A stretch of DNA of 37,184 bases from Myxococcales bacterium. GTDB lineage: Bacteria > Myxococcota > Polyangia > Polyangiales > Polyangiaceae. The translations under genes were made by a program, and so were the position numbers. Each line of letters opens with the position of its first letter. The stretch's first letter is position 1. The stretch spans positions 1 to 37,184 of the forward strand of contig PLXW01000105.1 of the NCBI GenBank assembly GCA_003151595.1. The letters run 5' to 3'. Under the pieces are notes generated by a model that saw only the letters and a program-made list of their open reading frames with translations, was not told the origin of the DNA and searched no databases. Below are positions 8,399-16,496 of the stretch, piece by piece.

Positions 8399-9892
8399 AT
8401 GTCCGCTCAGCATCTGCTCGCGATCGATCAGGGGACCACCGGAACCACCGCGCTCGTCGTCTCGCTCGAAGGGGCGACGCTGGGGCGCGCGACCGTCGAG
8501 TTCCCGCAGTACTTCCCGAAGCCGGCGTGGGTCGAGCACGACGCGAAAGAGATCTGGAGCTCGGTCGAACGCGCGGTCACCAGCGCGCTCGCGGCGGCGA
8601 AGATCGACGGCAAGGCGATCGCAGCCATCGGGATCACGAACCAGCGCGAGACCACGCTCGTCTGGGACAAGAAGACGGGCGAGCCGATTCATCGCGCGAT
8701 CGTGTGGCAAGACCGGCGCACGGCGGCGACGTGCGATGCGCTGAAGAAGGAGGGAAAGGAAGCGCGAGTGCGCGAGCGGACGGGGCTCGTGATCGATGCG
8801 TACTTCTCCGGGACCAAGGTGGCGTGGATCCTCGACGCCGTCGACGGAGCGCGCGCCCGCGCCGACAAGGGCGAGCTCGCGTTCGGAACGATCGACTCGT
8901 TCCTGGTGCACAAGCTCACGTCGGGCGCGGCGCACGTGACCGACGTGACGAACGCTTCGCGCACGCTCCTCATGAACCTGGTTACGGGCGCGTGGGACGC
9001 CGAGCTGTGCGCGACGTTCCGCGTGCCGCAGGCGATGTTGCCGGCGATCGTCGGGAGCGCCGAGATCGTCGCCAAGACGCGCGGCGCCGGCTTCTTGCCC
9101 GACGGGATCCCGATCGCGGGCATCGCCGGCGATCAGCAAGCCGCGCTCTTCGGCCAGGCGTGCTTCGCGGAAGGGGACGCGAAGTGCACCTACGGGACCG
9201 GCGCGTTCGTGCTGATGAACATCGGCGACAAGCCGCTCCTCAGCGGCAACGGGCTGGTCACGACCGTGGCGTGGAAGATTGGATCGCAGCCGATGACGTA
9301 CGCGCTCGAAGGGAGCGCGTTCATCGCCGGCGCCGCCGTGCAGTGGCTGCGTGACGGGCTCGGGATCATCAAGAGCGCGAGCGAGGTCGAAGCGCTGGCG
9401 CGCAAAGTGGAGTCGAGCGACGGCGTCGCGTTCGTGCCGGCGCTGGCCGGGCTCGGCGCGCCGCACTGGGATCAGGACGCGCGTGGCATCATCACAGGGA
9501 TCACGCGCGGCACCACGGCGGCGCACCTCGCGCGCGCCACGCTCGAAGGGATCGCGTTTCAGGTGTGGGACCTGCTCGATGCCATGCAGCGCGACTCCAA
9601 ACGCGAGCTGCGATCGCTCCGCGTCGACGGCGGCGCCGCGGCCAACGATCTGCTCATGCAGTTCCAGGCGGACATCGCCGGCGTGGTCGTCGAGCGGCCG
9701 ACCGAGCTGGAGTCGACCGGGCGCGGTGCGGCGATGCTTGCCGGCGTCGGCGCGGGGCTCTGCGACCCCTCGAGCGCTGCGCGAATGCGAAAGATTGGAT
9801 CGCGAATCGAATCGACCATGGGGAAGAACGATCGCTCCGCGCACGTAGCTCGTTGGAAGGACGCGATAAAGCGCGCGCGTTCTCGGATTTGA
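8399..9892 (+). CDS. glpK: Glycerol kinase
   Basis: FGGY-family kinase: ATP-dependent phosphorylation of glycerol to sn-glycerol-3-phosphate in the cytoplasm. The 497-residue length matches E. coli GlpK (502). Diagnostic segments: N-terminal phosphate loop IDQGTTGTTA; GITNQRETTLVWD followed by IVWQDRRT; the DSFLVHKLT and DVTNASRTLLMN region; GDQQAALFGQ; the ATPase motif YGTGAFVLMN; and LGAPHWDQDARGIITG near 400. No glpF or glpD is adjacent, although gpsA, which makes the same product from DHAP, lies at 24845-25888. ATG at 8399 follows a TTGAAA/TATCCC promoter at very short distance. It is divergent from the small signal peptidase; the starts are 85 bp apart. Confidence 0.97.
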   Translation: MSAQHLLAIDQGTTGTTALVVSLEGATLGRATVEFPQYFPKPAWVEHDAKEIWSSVERAVTSALAAAKIDGKAIAAIGITNQRETTLVWDKKTGEPIHRAIVWQDRRTAATCDALKKEGKEARVRERTGLVIDAYFSGTKVAWILDAVDGARARADKGELAFGTIDSFLVHKLTSGAAHVTDVTNASRTLLMNLVTGAWDAELCATFRVPQAMLPAIVGSAEIVAKTRGAGFLPDGIPIAGIAGDQQAALFGQACFAEGDAKCTYGTGAFVLMNIGDKPLLSGNGLVTTVAWKIGSQPMTYALEGSAFIAGAAVQWLRDGLGIIKSASEVEALARKVESSDGVAFVPALAGLGAPHWDQDARGIITGITRGTTAAHLARATLEGIAFQVWDLLDAMQRDSKRELRSLRVDGGAAANDLLMQFQADIAGVVVERPTELESTGRGAAMLAGVGAGLCDPSSAARMRKIGSRIESTMGKNDRSAHVARWKDAIKRARSRI

Positions 9893-9954
9893 GCCCCGGC
9901 GTCGGCCGGCTCAGCCTTGCGAACCGCGTTTCTTCATGTCAGATACGGAGACCC

Positions 9955-10173
9955 ATGCATCCGCGCACACGGCATCTTTGTGTTCTCGCTGGATGCATCA
10001 CGATGCTGTTCACGGCATCCCTGGCAGGGGCGACCGAGTCCGCTCCCAACTCGCCGACGCAGCCCTCCACCGAGCCGTCACCGCAGGTTCGCCCGGTGTC
10101 CGGTCCAGGCACTTTGCCCACACCGGCACCGCCGCCGGAAGTGCCCGCGATCGCGCCCGTTCCCGGCGCCTGA
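9955..10173 (+). CDS. Small Pro-rich secreted protein (hypothetical)
   Basis: 72-residue protein that I do not recognise. It has a basic N-terminus (MHPRTRH), a hydrophobic core and a likely signal-peptidase I site after SLAGA (about residue 25). The mature part is about 45 residues of Pro, Ser, Thr and Glu with PTPAPPPEVP-like runs and no cysteine. A GGAG ribosome site sits 5 nt before the ATG, which supports it as real. It lies 62 bp after glpK on the same strand and could be read through from it. Low-complexity composition makes homology uninformative. Confidence 0.5.
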   Translation: MHPRTRHLCVLAGCITMLFTASLAGATESAPNSPTQPSTEPSPQVRPVSGPGTLPTPAPPPEVPAIAPVPGA

Positions 10174-10360
10174 GGCCGGCACTTTCGGATCGCACTTCCG
10201 CGGCGACCCTCCGCATGCGAACCTACTAGGTCCGCAGCTTTTCCGACGTTTGCTCGCGTCCGTTCCCTCTCCAGCCCAGAGGTCACGGGCGGCAGCCCAC
10301 CGCGCGCGCCCTCGAAAGCGCGCCCGCGAGCCCGACGCCGGACGGAAGGGAAACGAAGCG

Positions 10361-11155
10361 ATGACTGAGGAATCCGATCGCGCGGTGCAGACAGGCCCCG
10401 TGCGCGAAGTGCCCGTCGACTGGGAGGCGCTCGAAGACGCCTTCGAGAACAACGCCCCCGAAGTTCACTCCTACCTCCACCTGACCACCGGCGAAGTCCT
10501 CCGCGTCGTCGACGGCGTGGCCGATCCCCAGATGCACGTGCGCATCGCGTCGGACGGGAACTACCTGCGCATCGATCCGGTGAGCTCACGTGAGCAGTAC
10601 CGGTGGATGGAGCGGTTCATCCCGATGATCGACGAAGGGGAGCTGCGCACGAAGCTCGCCCAGGCGATCGACGGCAAAGGGGCGTTCCGGAGGTTCAAGG
10701 ACGTGCTCATGTCGTTCGGCCCGGAGCGCGAGCGATGGTTCACCTTCCGCAGCGAGCGGCTGCGGACGTTCATGGAGGCGTGGTTGAGCGCACATGCCAT
10801 CAAGGCCATCGAACGGCCGCAGTGGGCCGACGGGCCGGGGTCGCCGGAGAGCGTCGAGCCGATGCCCGACAGCGTGGTCGCGCCGCCGTCGACGACCGAC
10901 CTCGAGGGGCCGAAGTCGGCCAGCGGAAGACGCACGCGGAACGCCGAGGCGAGCCGGCTGCAGCTGCGCGAGATCTCGGAGGCGCTGGGGCCGCGCGAGC
11001 TGGAGACGCTGGTATCGTTCGCCGAGTTCCTGAAGGCGCGGCGCGCGGCGCGAGGGTTCGCGCATCACCACGAGCATCAGCGCGAAGAGCGGCAAGAAGG
11101 CGCGGCCTCGGTGAAGGGGACGGACCAACCGCGCGCGGCGGCGGAAGAGACGTGA
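10361..11155 (+). CDS. UPF0158 family protein
   Basis: Uncharacterised family (UPF0158) found in many bacteria. The recognisable core is VDWEALEDAFEN, a Y-L-H-L-T-TGEVLRV strand pair, then RFIPMIDEGELRTKLAQAIDGKGAFRRFKDVL and RERWFTFRSERLRTFMEAWL. The ~150-residue N-terminal core is followed by a linker (about 170-195) and a C-terminal helical, Arg/Glu/His-rich tail that most members lack. Total 264 residues. The reading frame is open further upstream, but ATG at 10361 is preceded by GGAAGGG at a suitable distance and sits just before the conserved core. It overlaps the next gene by one base (TGATG), so the two are likely co-translated. Function unknown. Confidence 0.8.
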   Translation: MTEESDRAVQTGPVREVPVDWEALEDAFENNAPEVHSYLHLTTGEVLRVVDGVADPQMHVRIASDGNYLRIDPVSSREQYRWMERFIPMIDEGELRTKLAQAIDGKGAFRRFKDVLMSFGPERERWFTFRSERLRTFMEAWLSAHAIKAIERPQWADGPGSPESVEPMPDSVVAPPSTTDLEGPKSASGRRTRNAEASRLQLREISEALGPRELETLVSFAEFLKARRAARGFAHHHEHQREERQEGAASVKGTDQPRAAAEET

Positions 11156-11841
11156 TGCGCGCGGGTGCGATCGTCGTCGCGATCGCGCTCGCGTCTTCGG
11201 TCGCGAACGCAGCGCCGTCTGCGCCTCGGGCGACGATCGATCGCATCGCCGTTCGCTACTACGCGCCCGAGACGGGCGGGTCGTCGCACCCGCGGTTCGT
11301 GAGCGAACGGATGCTGGCGTTCGAGGCGCGCCTCGAAGCGCTCACCGACCAGGCGCAGGCCGCTGCCGTGTACGAAGATCGCTTCGTTCGCGCCGCCCTC
11401 GATCGGCACGTGGCCGAAGACATGCTGTCGGCGCTGGCCGTGCAATCGGGCGCTGCGCCGGGTGATCTGCCGGGGCTGGTGGGCGACGAGCGCCTCGGTC
11501 TGACCGAGCGCGTAGGGGGTGCCGAGGCGCTCCGGGCGGCGATGCAGGAAGAGGGGATCGACGAGCCCGAGGTCGACGCGCTCGTGCGCCGTCGCGTGCG
11601 CGCGGCGTGGTACGTCGATCGCGCGCTGACGCCGCTGCTCCGGCCGACCGAAGAGCAGCTGCGCGAAGTGTTCCGCACGAGCGCGCACCCGTTCAAGAAC
11701 CGCCCGTTCGATCAAGTGCGCGCCTCGCTGGAGCGCTGGTTCGTCGAGGAGCGGCTCCGCGTGGCCGAGACCACGTTCCTCCAGGCGGCGCGCGCGCGGG
11801 TGCGTGTCGTCGTCGTCCCGCGCGGCGCGGAAGCGCGCTAA
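11155..11841 (+). CDS. Secreted SurA-N/PpiC-like helical protein without an evident PPIase domain
   Basis: 228-residue exported protein. The signal peptide is MRAGAIVVAIALASSVANA, with cleavage after ANA. The mature part is helical and charged. It has a double pattern of V/A-x-x-D/E-R-x-x-x-x-A-L and a PTEEQLREVF motif, followed by a helix ending RLRVAETTFLQAARARVRVVVVP. This layout resembles the chaperone helices that flank the parvulin domain in SurA/PrsA-type proteins, but no parvulin domain (no GGxLG or GPxxS motif) is present. It could therefore be a periplasmic chaperone-like protein; that is inference. It starts inside the stop region of the UPF0158 gene and lies 39 bp before the CDF transporter. 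Confidence 0.6.
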   Translation: MRAGAIVVAIALASSVANAAPSAPRATIDRIAVRYYAPETGGSSHPRFVSERMLAFEARLEALTDQAQAAAVYEDRFVRAALDRHVAEDMLSALAVQSGAAPGDLPGLVGDERLGLTERVGGAEALRAAMQEEGIDEPEVDALVRRRVRAAWYVDRALTPLLRPTEEQLREVFRTSAHPFKNRPFDQVRASLERWFVEERLRVAETTFLQAARARVRVVVVPRGAEAR

Positions 11842-11880
11842 CGTTTCGCTCCTTCTCGCGTCGCCGAACCGCACCGCCGA

Positions 11881-12882
11881 ATGAACGAGCCCGACAGCAG
11901 GAAAGTCGTCATCGCGGCGCTCGCAGGGAACGTCGCCATCGCGGCGTGCAAGTTCGGCGCGGCGTTCCTCTCGCACTCGACGTCGACGCTCGCCGAGGCG
12001 GTGCACTCGCTGGCCGACACGGGGAACCAGGCGCTGCTCCTGGTGGGCATGCGCCTCGCTGCACGCCCCGCCGACGAACGATTCCCGTTCGGGCGATCGA
12101 GCGAGCGGTACTTCTGGCCGTTCGTCGTCGCGCTCATGCTCTTCAGCGTGGGGGGCGCGTTCGCCGTTTTTGAAGGCGTGCACGAGCTCTTCCAGCCCAA
12201 CGCCACCGAGCCGCGAACGCTCGTGTGGAGCTACGGCGTGCTCGGCGTCTCGATGCTCATGGAAGCGTTCAGCTTCAAGGTCGCGTGGGGCGAGTTTCAG
12301 AAAGTCGCCAAGGGGCGGCCGATCTTAAGGGTGATCTTCGAGACGCGCGATCCGACGATCCCGCTGGTGCTGGCCGAAGACGCGACGGCGATCCTGGGGC
12401 TGGGGCTGGCGCTCGTCGCCATCACGCTGACGCACTTCACCGGGCTCGCGATGTACGACGCGCTCGGGAGCGTGGTCATCGGGCTCTTGCTCGCAGTGGT
12501 GGCCATCGTCATCGCGCGCATCACGCACGGACTCCTCATCGGCGAGAGCGCGTCGCCCGAAGAGCAGGCGCGCGCGCTCGTGCTCACCGAGGAGACGAGT
12601 GGCGTCGATCGCGTGACGCAACTCCTCACGATGCACCTCGGACCCGACGTGGTGATCCTGGCCATGAAGGTCGCGTTCCGCGGCGAGATGACCGCCGGCG
12701 CGATCGAGATGACGACGAACAAGATCGAGGCGCGCGTGCGGAAAGAGCTGCCGCAGATGAAGAAGATCTTCATCGAGGTCGACGCGCACGGCGACGGTCG
12801 CGGCGTGGAGCCGCTGCGCGCGCTCGGTCAAGCAGCGACCGCGGCCGCGGCGAGCCGCGCGGAGACCGAGGACGCGACGTGA
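11881..12882 (+). CDS. Cation diffusion facilitator (CDF) metal transporter
   Basis: Six-helix inner-membrane exchanger that exports divalent metals (Zn, Mn, Fe or Co) for protons. Visible features: TM1 (VVIAALAGNVAIAACKFGAAFL), the TM2 metal site H-S-L-A-D-T-G-N, a TM5 site AEDATAILGL in which E-D replaces the H-D of YiiP, TM6 (DALGSVVIGLLLAVVAIVIA), then a cytoplasmic ferredoxin-like C-terminal domain ending FIEVDAHGD. The EDATA type of site recalls the SLC30A9/ZnT9-like branch, so the metal is uncertain. Length 333 residues. No ribosome site is evident before the ATG. The stop overlaps the GTG start of the BMP-family gene (GTGA), implying coupling of transporter and binding protein. Confidence 0.88.
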   Translation: MNEPDSRKVVIAALAGNVAIAACKFGAAFLSHSTSTLAEAVHSLADTGNQALLLVGMRLAARPADERFPFGRSSERYFWPFVVALMLFSVGGAFAVFEGVHELFQPNATEPRTLVWSYGVLGVSMLMEAFSFKVAWGEFQKVAKGRPILRVIFETRDPTIPLVLAEDATAILGLGLALVAITLTHFTGLAMYDALGSVVIGLLLAVVAIVIARITHGLLIGESASPEEQARALVLTEETSGVDRVTQLLTMHLGPDVVILAMKVAFRGEMTAGAIEMTTNKIEARVRKELPQMKKIFIEVDAHGDGRGVEPLRALGQAATAAAASRAETEDAT

Positions 12883-13913
12883 CGGTCCAGGGACCGGTGT
12901 CGGCGACGATCGCTCTCTTCGGCGTCGCCGCTGCGCTCACGTTTCTTCCCGCCCGCCGCGCCGAGTCACCGGTCGCGCGCGACGAGGCGCGCGGCAAAGC
13001 GCGCATCGGCCTGGTGTTCGACGTGGGCGGGCGCGGCGACAAGAGCTTCAACGACGCGGCGTACGCCGGCCTAACGCGCGCGGAGACGGAGCTCGGCGTG
13101 GCGGGCTCGTACCTCGAGCCGACCGGGAGCGAAGATCGCGAGGCGGCGATGCGCCTCTTTGCCGCGCGCGGCTTCGATCTCGTCATCGGCGTGGGGTTCA
13201 TCTTCTCGAGCGACGTCGACCGCGTGGCGCACGACTACCCGAACGTGCACTTTGCATGCATCGACTACGCGCCGCCCGCCTCGGGTGCGCCTCCGAACAT
13301 CGAGGGGCTCGATTTTCGCGAAGAAGAAGCGTCGTTCCTCGTCGGCGCGGTGGCTGGCCTCATGACCAGGACCCGCAACGTCGGGTTCGTCGGCGGAATG
13401 ACGGGGCCGCTCATTCGCAAGTTCGAGGTCGGGTACATCGCCGGCGTGAAGGCGGCGTGTGCCGACTGCGTCGTCCACTCGGCGTACGCCGGCGAGAGCC
13501 CCGACGCGTTTCGCGATCCGTCGAAGGGGAAGGCGCTGGCCATCAGCGAGATCTCCCAGGGGGCCGACGTGCTCTATCACGCTGCCGGAGCGACCGGTCA
13601 CGGCGTGTTCGAGGCGGCCAAGGAGAGCCGCGTGTGGGCCATCGGCGTCGACGCCGATCAGTACGACGAGATGCCGGGCACGGTGCTCACCAGCATGGTG
13701 AAGCGCGGCGACGTCGCGGTGCTCGAGGCCATCCGCGACGTGGTGGAGCATCGCTTCGAGCCCGGCGTTCACGAGCTCGGCCTACGCGACGGCGCGGTGA
13801 GCTATGTGCGCGACGGAGCGCACGGCGCGGCGATCCCGGACGACGTGAAGCGCAAGGTCGATGCGCTGCGCGACGCGGTGGTCAGCGGCGCGATTCACGT
13901 CCCGAACGAGTGA
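12879..13913 (+). CDS. BMP/PnrA-like substrate-binding protein
   Basis: Member of the basic membrane protein (BMP, PnrA-like) family; known members are extracytoplasmic nucleoside- or purine-binding components of ABC transporters. The N-terminal strand IGLVFDVGGRGDKSFNDAAYAGL carries the family's D-K-S-F-N motif (near residue 55). Later segments GFDLVIGVGFIFSSDV, SFLVGAVAGLMT, VGFVGGMTGPLIRKFEVGYIAGVKA and ADVLYHAAGATGHGVFEAA follow the family in order. Length 344. Unlike most BMPs there is no lipobox Cys; the N-terminus (about 8-25) looks like a signal anchor or peptidase I signal. No ABC ATPase or permease gene is adjacent. Translation is coupled to the CDF transporter upstream, an unusual partner. 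Confidence 0.85.
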   Translation: MTVQGPVSATIALFGVAAALTFLPARRAESPVARDEARGKARIGLVFDVGGRGDKSFNDAAYAGLTRAETELGVAGSYLEPTGSEDREAAMRLFAARGFDLVIGVGFIFSSDVDRVAHDYPNVHFACIDYAPPASGAPPNIEGLDFREEEASFLVGAVAGLMTRTRNVGFVGGMTGPLIRKFEVGYIAGVKAACADCVVHSAYAGESPDAFRDPSKGKALAISEISQGADVLYHAAGATGHGVFEAAKESRVWAIGVDADQYDEMPGTVLTSMVKRGDVAVLEAIRDVVEHRFEPGVHELGLRDGAVSYVRDGAHGAAIPDDVKRKVDALRDAVVSGAIHVPNE

Positions 13914-13937
13914 GCCCGCAGCCCGGCCACCGGCGGA

Positions 13938-15716
13938 TCACTTCGGCAAGTACATCCCGTCGAACGCGCAGACCGTGTCCCCTTCGGCCACGCACTGCGT
14001 TCGCTCGATGACGAGCGCCTCGTAGCCGATGGCGCGGAGCACGTGCTGCACGGCGAAGCCGACGACGCGACACGTGTGACCATGGTGATGCGTCCAGTGT
14101 CGGATCTCGAGGTGAAGCTCGCCTGGGCGCGGCGCGCTCGCCACGAGGATCCCTTCGTCGCAGTACGTGCGCCACACGCGCTGCGCGTTGGCCTCGAGCA
14201 TCGCCGGCGTCGTGATGAGGCGGAAGAGCGAGCGGTACACGCCGCTGACGTTGTCTTTGGCGATGGCCTCGGCGAGCGCGCTGGCCCAGGCGTCGGGATC
14301 GTCGGCGCCGATCGACTCTTCGAGCGCCGCGAGGAGCTCGCCGATGACGCGCGTGTCGTACCACCCCGAAGCCACGATCCCGAACGACGGATCGTCCAGG
14401 CGCACGAGCGCGCGCAGCTCGGCCGACGAGCGCTCCCAGAGACGCGCGATCGTCTCGTGCCCGTAGCGCTCCGCGAACCACAGCATGCCGCTTCGAACTG
14501 CGGTCCCCTTCATTCGCCCGCGCGACATGCGCACGGGGCCCGACGACTGCGCGGGGGGAGGGGCCGACGTGCGAATGGGGCGCGGTCCCGTGCTCGGGCG
14601 TTGAAGCGGCGGACGAGCCGTGGGCGGCGGCGGCACGTCGCTCGCGCGGGGCGGGGGAGACGACGGAAACGGCGCAGCGCTCGGCGCGACCGGAGGGACC
14701 GACTGACGCGCGGACGCGCCGCGCGAAGCTCGGTCGTGCGCCGAGAGTCGATCGTGCGTGGAGAGACGCTCGTGCCCCGACGTCCTCTCGAGGGGCGCGA
14801 CGCGCTCGTGCGTCGAGACGCGCTCGTGCGTCGAGACGCGCTCGTGCGTCGAGACGCGCTCGGCCGTCGACAACCTGTCCGACGGTCGCGTGCTCGCGGT
14901 CTGCGGCGCGTACGCCTGCTCGAGCGCGTCCTTCACCAGCGCGCCGAGCTCGCGCATCGACGCCACGCGCGCGAACGAGCTCTTTCGCAGGCACGCCGTG
15001 ATCACGTCGACCACCGCGCCCGCCATCGCGTGCGAGAACACCGGCTCGTCGCGCAAGATCGCCGCCGTCGTCGCCGCCGAGCTCGCGCGTCCGAACGGAG
15101 GCGCCCCCGTGCACAGCTCGAAGAGGACGCAGCCGAGGCCCCACACGTCGCTCCGCTCGTCGGCCAGGCCGTGCTCGAGCTGCTCCGGCGAGAGGTACGC
15201 CGGCGTCCCCAGCACTTCGCCCTGGCTCGTGAGGATGTCGCCCGAGCCCGACGGATCCATCCGCCGCTTGGCGACGCCGAAGTCGACCACCTTGATGCGA
15301 TCGTCGTGGGTGAGCAGCAGGTTCGACGGCTTGAGATCGCGATGCACCACGCCAACGTCGTGCGCCGCGGCGAGCGCCTCGGTGGCCTGGAGCATCCATC
15401 GGAGCGCGCGCTGGGGCGGCACCGGGCCGCGCTCGGCGAGGAGGCGCTTCAAGTCCGTGCCGCGGACCAGCTCCATCGCGATCCACGGTTTGCCTTCGTG
15501 CTCGCCCGCACCGTAGATGCGCACGATGCCGGCGTGATCGACGGCAGCGAGCGTCCGCGCCTCGCGCAGCATGCGCGCGCGCGTGGCGTGCGTCGCCACT
15601 TCCTCGGCGAGCATCTTGAGCGCGACGGGGCGATCGAGCTGCGTGTCGTGCGCCAGGAAGAGGACGCTCATCCCCCCTTGCGCGAGCTTCCGCTCGACGA
15701 CATACGGGCCGATCAT
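13938..15716 (-). CDS. Ser/Thr protein kinase with hexapeptide-repeat linker and C-terminal V4R-like sensor domain
   Basis: Hanks-type kinase. Numbered from MIGPYVV: Gly loop LAQGGMSVLF (11-20), Lys34 in VALKML, catalytic VVHRDLKPSNLLL, VVDFGVAK, and activation segment GTPAYLSPEQ. The kinase domain ends near 265. The linker (about 280-400) holds eight near-identical hexapeptides (consensus THERVS) and then Pro/Ser/Ala-rich sequence with no transmembrane helix. The last ~195 residues start MKGTAVRSGMLWFAERYG and end with a C-x-x-x-G...ERTQC-x5-D-x-x-C-x-F pattern, resembling the V4R/heme-NO-binding-like fold in uncharacterised myxobacterial proteins; this is tentative. A GTG at 15755, or the open frame up to 15923 overlapping the upstream lipoprotein, are alternative starts. 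It converges with the BMP gene. Confidence 0.85.
   Translation of the reverse strand: MIGPYVVERKLAQGGMSVLFLAHDTQLDRPVALKMLAEEVATHATRARMLREARTLAAVDHAGIVRIYGAGEHEGKPWIAMELVRGTDLKRLLAERGPVPPQRALRWMLQATEALAAAHDVGVVHRDLKPSNLLLTHDDRIKVVDFGVAKRRMDPSGSGDILTSQGEVLGTPAYLSPEQLEHGLADERSDVWGLGCVLFELCTGAPPFGRASSAATTAAILRDEPVFSHAMAGAVVDVITACLRKSSFARVASMRELGALVKDALEQAYAPQTASTRPSDRLSTAERVSTHERVSTHERVSTHERVAPLERTSGHERLSTHDRLSAHDRASRGASARQSVPPVAPSAAPFPSSPPPRASDVPPPPTARPPLQRPSTGPRPIRTSAPPPAQSSGPVRMSRGRMKGTAVRSGMLWFAERYGHETIARLWERSSAELRALVRLDDPSFGIVASGWYDTRVIGELLAALEESIGADDPDAWASALAEAIAKDNVSGVYRSLFRLITTPAMLEANAQRVWRTYCDEGILVASAPRPGELHLEIRHWTHHHGHTCRVVGFAVQHVLRAIGYEALVIERTQCVAEGDTVCAFDGMYLPK
14801..14854. repeat. 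Three perfect 18-bp tandem repeats inside the kinase linker
   Basis: The unit CGCGCTCGTGCGTCGAGA repeats perfectly at 14801, 14819 and 14837. Degenerate copies continue on both sides, giving about eight hexapeptides read on the minus strand as ERVSTH. Unit length is a multiple of 3, so copy-number change keeps frame. Confidence 0.9.
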
Positions 15717-15853
15717 CGTGCCCGAGACGACTTGAACGGAGGCGCTAGATCCCACGATTCCAGCCGGGCATTCTGCACCCCGTGCGGCGGATGTCACGTC
15801 CTCCGAACGGGGGGCAGGGAGCCTGGATCGCTCGAGACTCAGCGAGATGGTCT

Positions 15854-16432
15854 CTAGAGGCAGGGATTCGTGGTCGGGCAGTTCGTTCCGCCCGGTGCGT
15901 CGCCGCAGCAGACCGAGACGCACTGGCTCCCGGTGATGGTTACCGTGGCCGTCGTGGTTTCGGTGGGCCCCCCGTCGCCTACATCCGTGCCCGGAGCAGC
16001 GCCGCCGTCATTCTGATCGACCCCGAACCAAGGGTTCGTGCCGATCGCGAAGCTCGCGTTTTTCGGCGTGGCGACGATCGTGGTCGCGCCCAGCGCGACG
16101 GCCGAGGTGATGGTTGCGTCGGTCGAAGCGGTCCCGCCGTTGATGGTGACTGAGCACCACGCGAGGTAGTTCTTCACGGTGAGCGTTATGCCGGCATCGC
16201 CGCCGTCGTTCCCGCCGCTGCTGCTTCCGCCGTCGTCGCCGGCGTCGCTGATGCCGCTGCTGCTGCTTCCGCTGCTACTTCCGCTGCTGCTTCCACTGCT
16301 GCTGCCGCTCCCGCTCCCGCTCCCACCGTCGCCACCGGGGTTCGTGGAGCTGTCGTCGGAGCTGCAGGCGGAGAAGCCGACGGCGGCGCCGGCGAGGGTC
16401 ATCATGGAGGCGATTACGAGTGCTTGGCGCAT
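15854..16432 (-). CDS. Ser/Gly-rich lipoprotein (hypothetical)
   Basis: 192-residue exported lipoprotein with no recognised family. Signal peptide MRQALVIASMMTLAGAAVGFSAC has a lipobox F-S-A-C with the lipidated Cys near residue 23. A stalk of SGS and SSSG repeats and Asp/Gly follows (about 30-75). The globular part (about 80-190) starts ITLTVKNYLAWCSVTING and ends with a cysteine cluster C-V-S-V-C-C...NC...C, which could form disulfides. ATG at 16432 has an AAGGGAAG ribosome site about 8 nt upstream, deciding the start. It lies 64 bp downstream of mutS2 and 137 bp upstream of the kinase on the same strand. The stalk DNA is a run of GCTGCTGCTTCC-like simple repeats prone to slippage. Confidence 0.75.
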   Translation of the reverse strand: MRQALVIASMMTLAGAAVGFSACSSDDSSTNPGGDGGSGSGSGSSSGSSSGSSSGSSSSGISDAGDDGGSSSGGNDGGDAGITLTVKNYLAWCSVTINGGTASTDATITSAVALGATTIVATPKNASFAIGTNPWFGVDQNDGGAAPGTDVGDGGPTETTTATVTITGSQCVSVCCGDAPGGTNCPTTNPCL

Positions 16433-16496
16433 GGGAGTCTTCCCTTCGAAAAAGTTGAAAGCGGATTGTCTACGAAGTGATCCGCGAAAGACAGTT

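Noticed and set aside
14801..14854. Tandem repeats as a possible CRISPR array
   Set aside because: Units are directly adjacent with no spacers and lie inside a kinase coding sequence.
15717..15923. N-terminal extension of the kinase to 15923
   Set aside because: It would overlap the upstream lipoprotein gene by about 70 bp and encodes nothing conserved; GTG at 15755 remains possible.
16260..16320. GCTGCTGCTTCC simple repeats as a regulatory array
   Set aside because: They encode the Ser/Gly stalk of the lipoprotein at 15854-16432 in frame.
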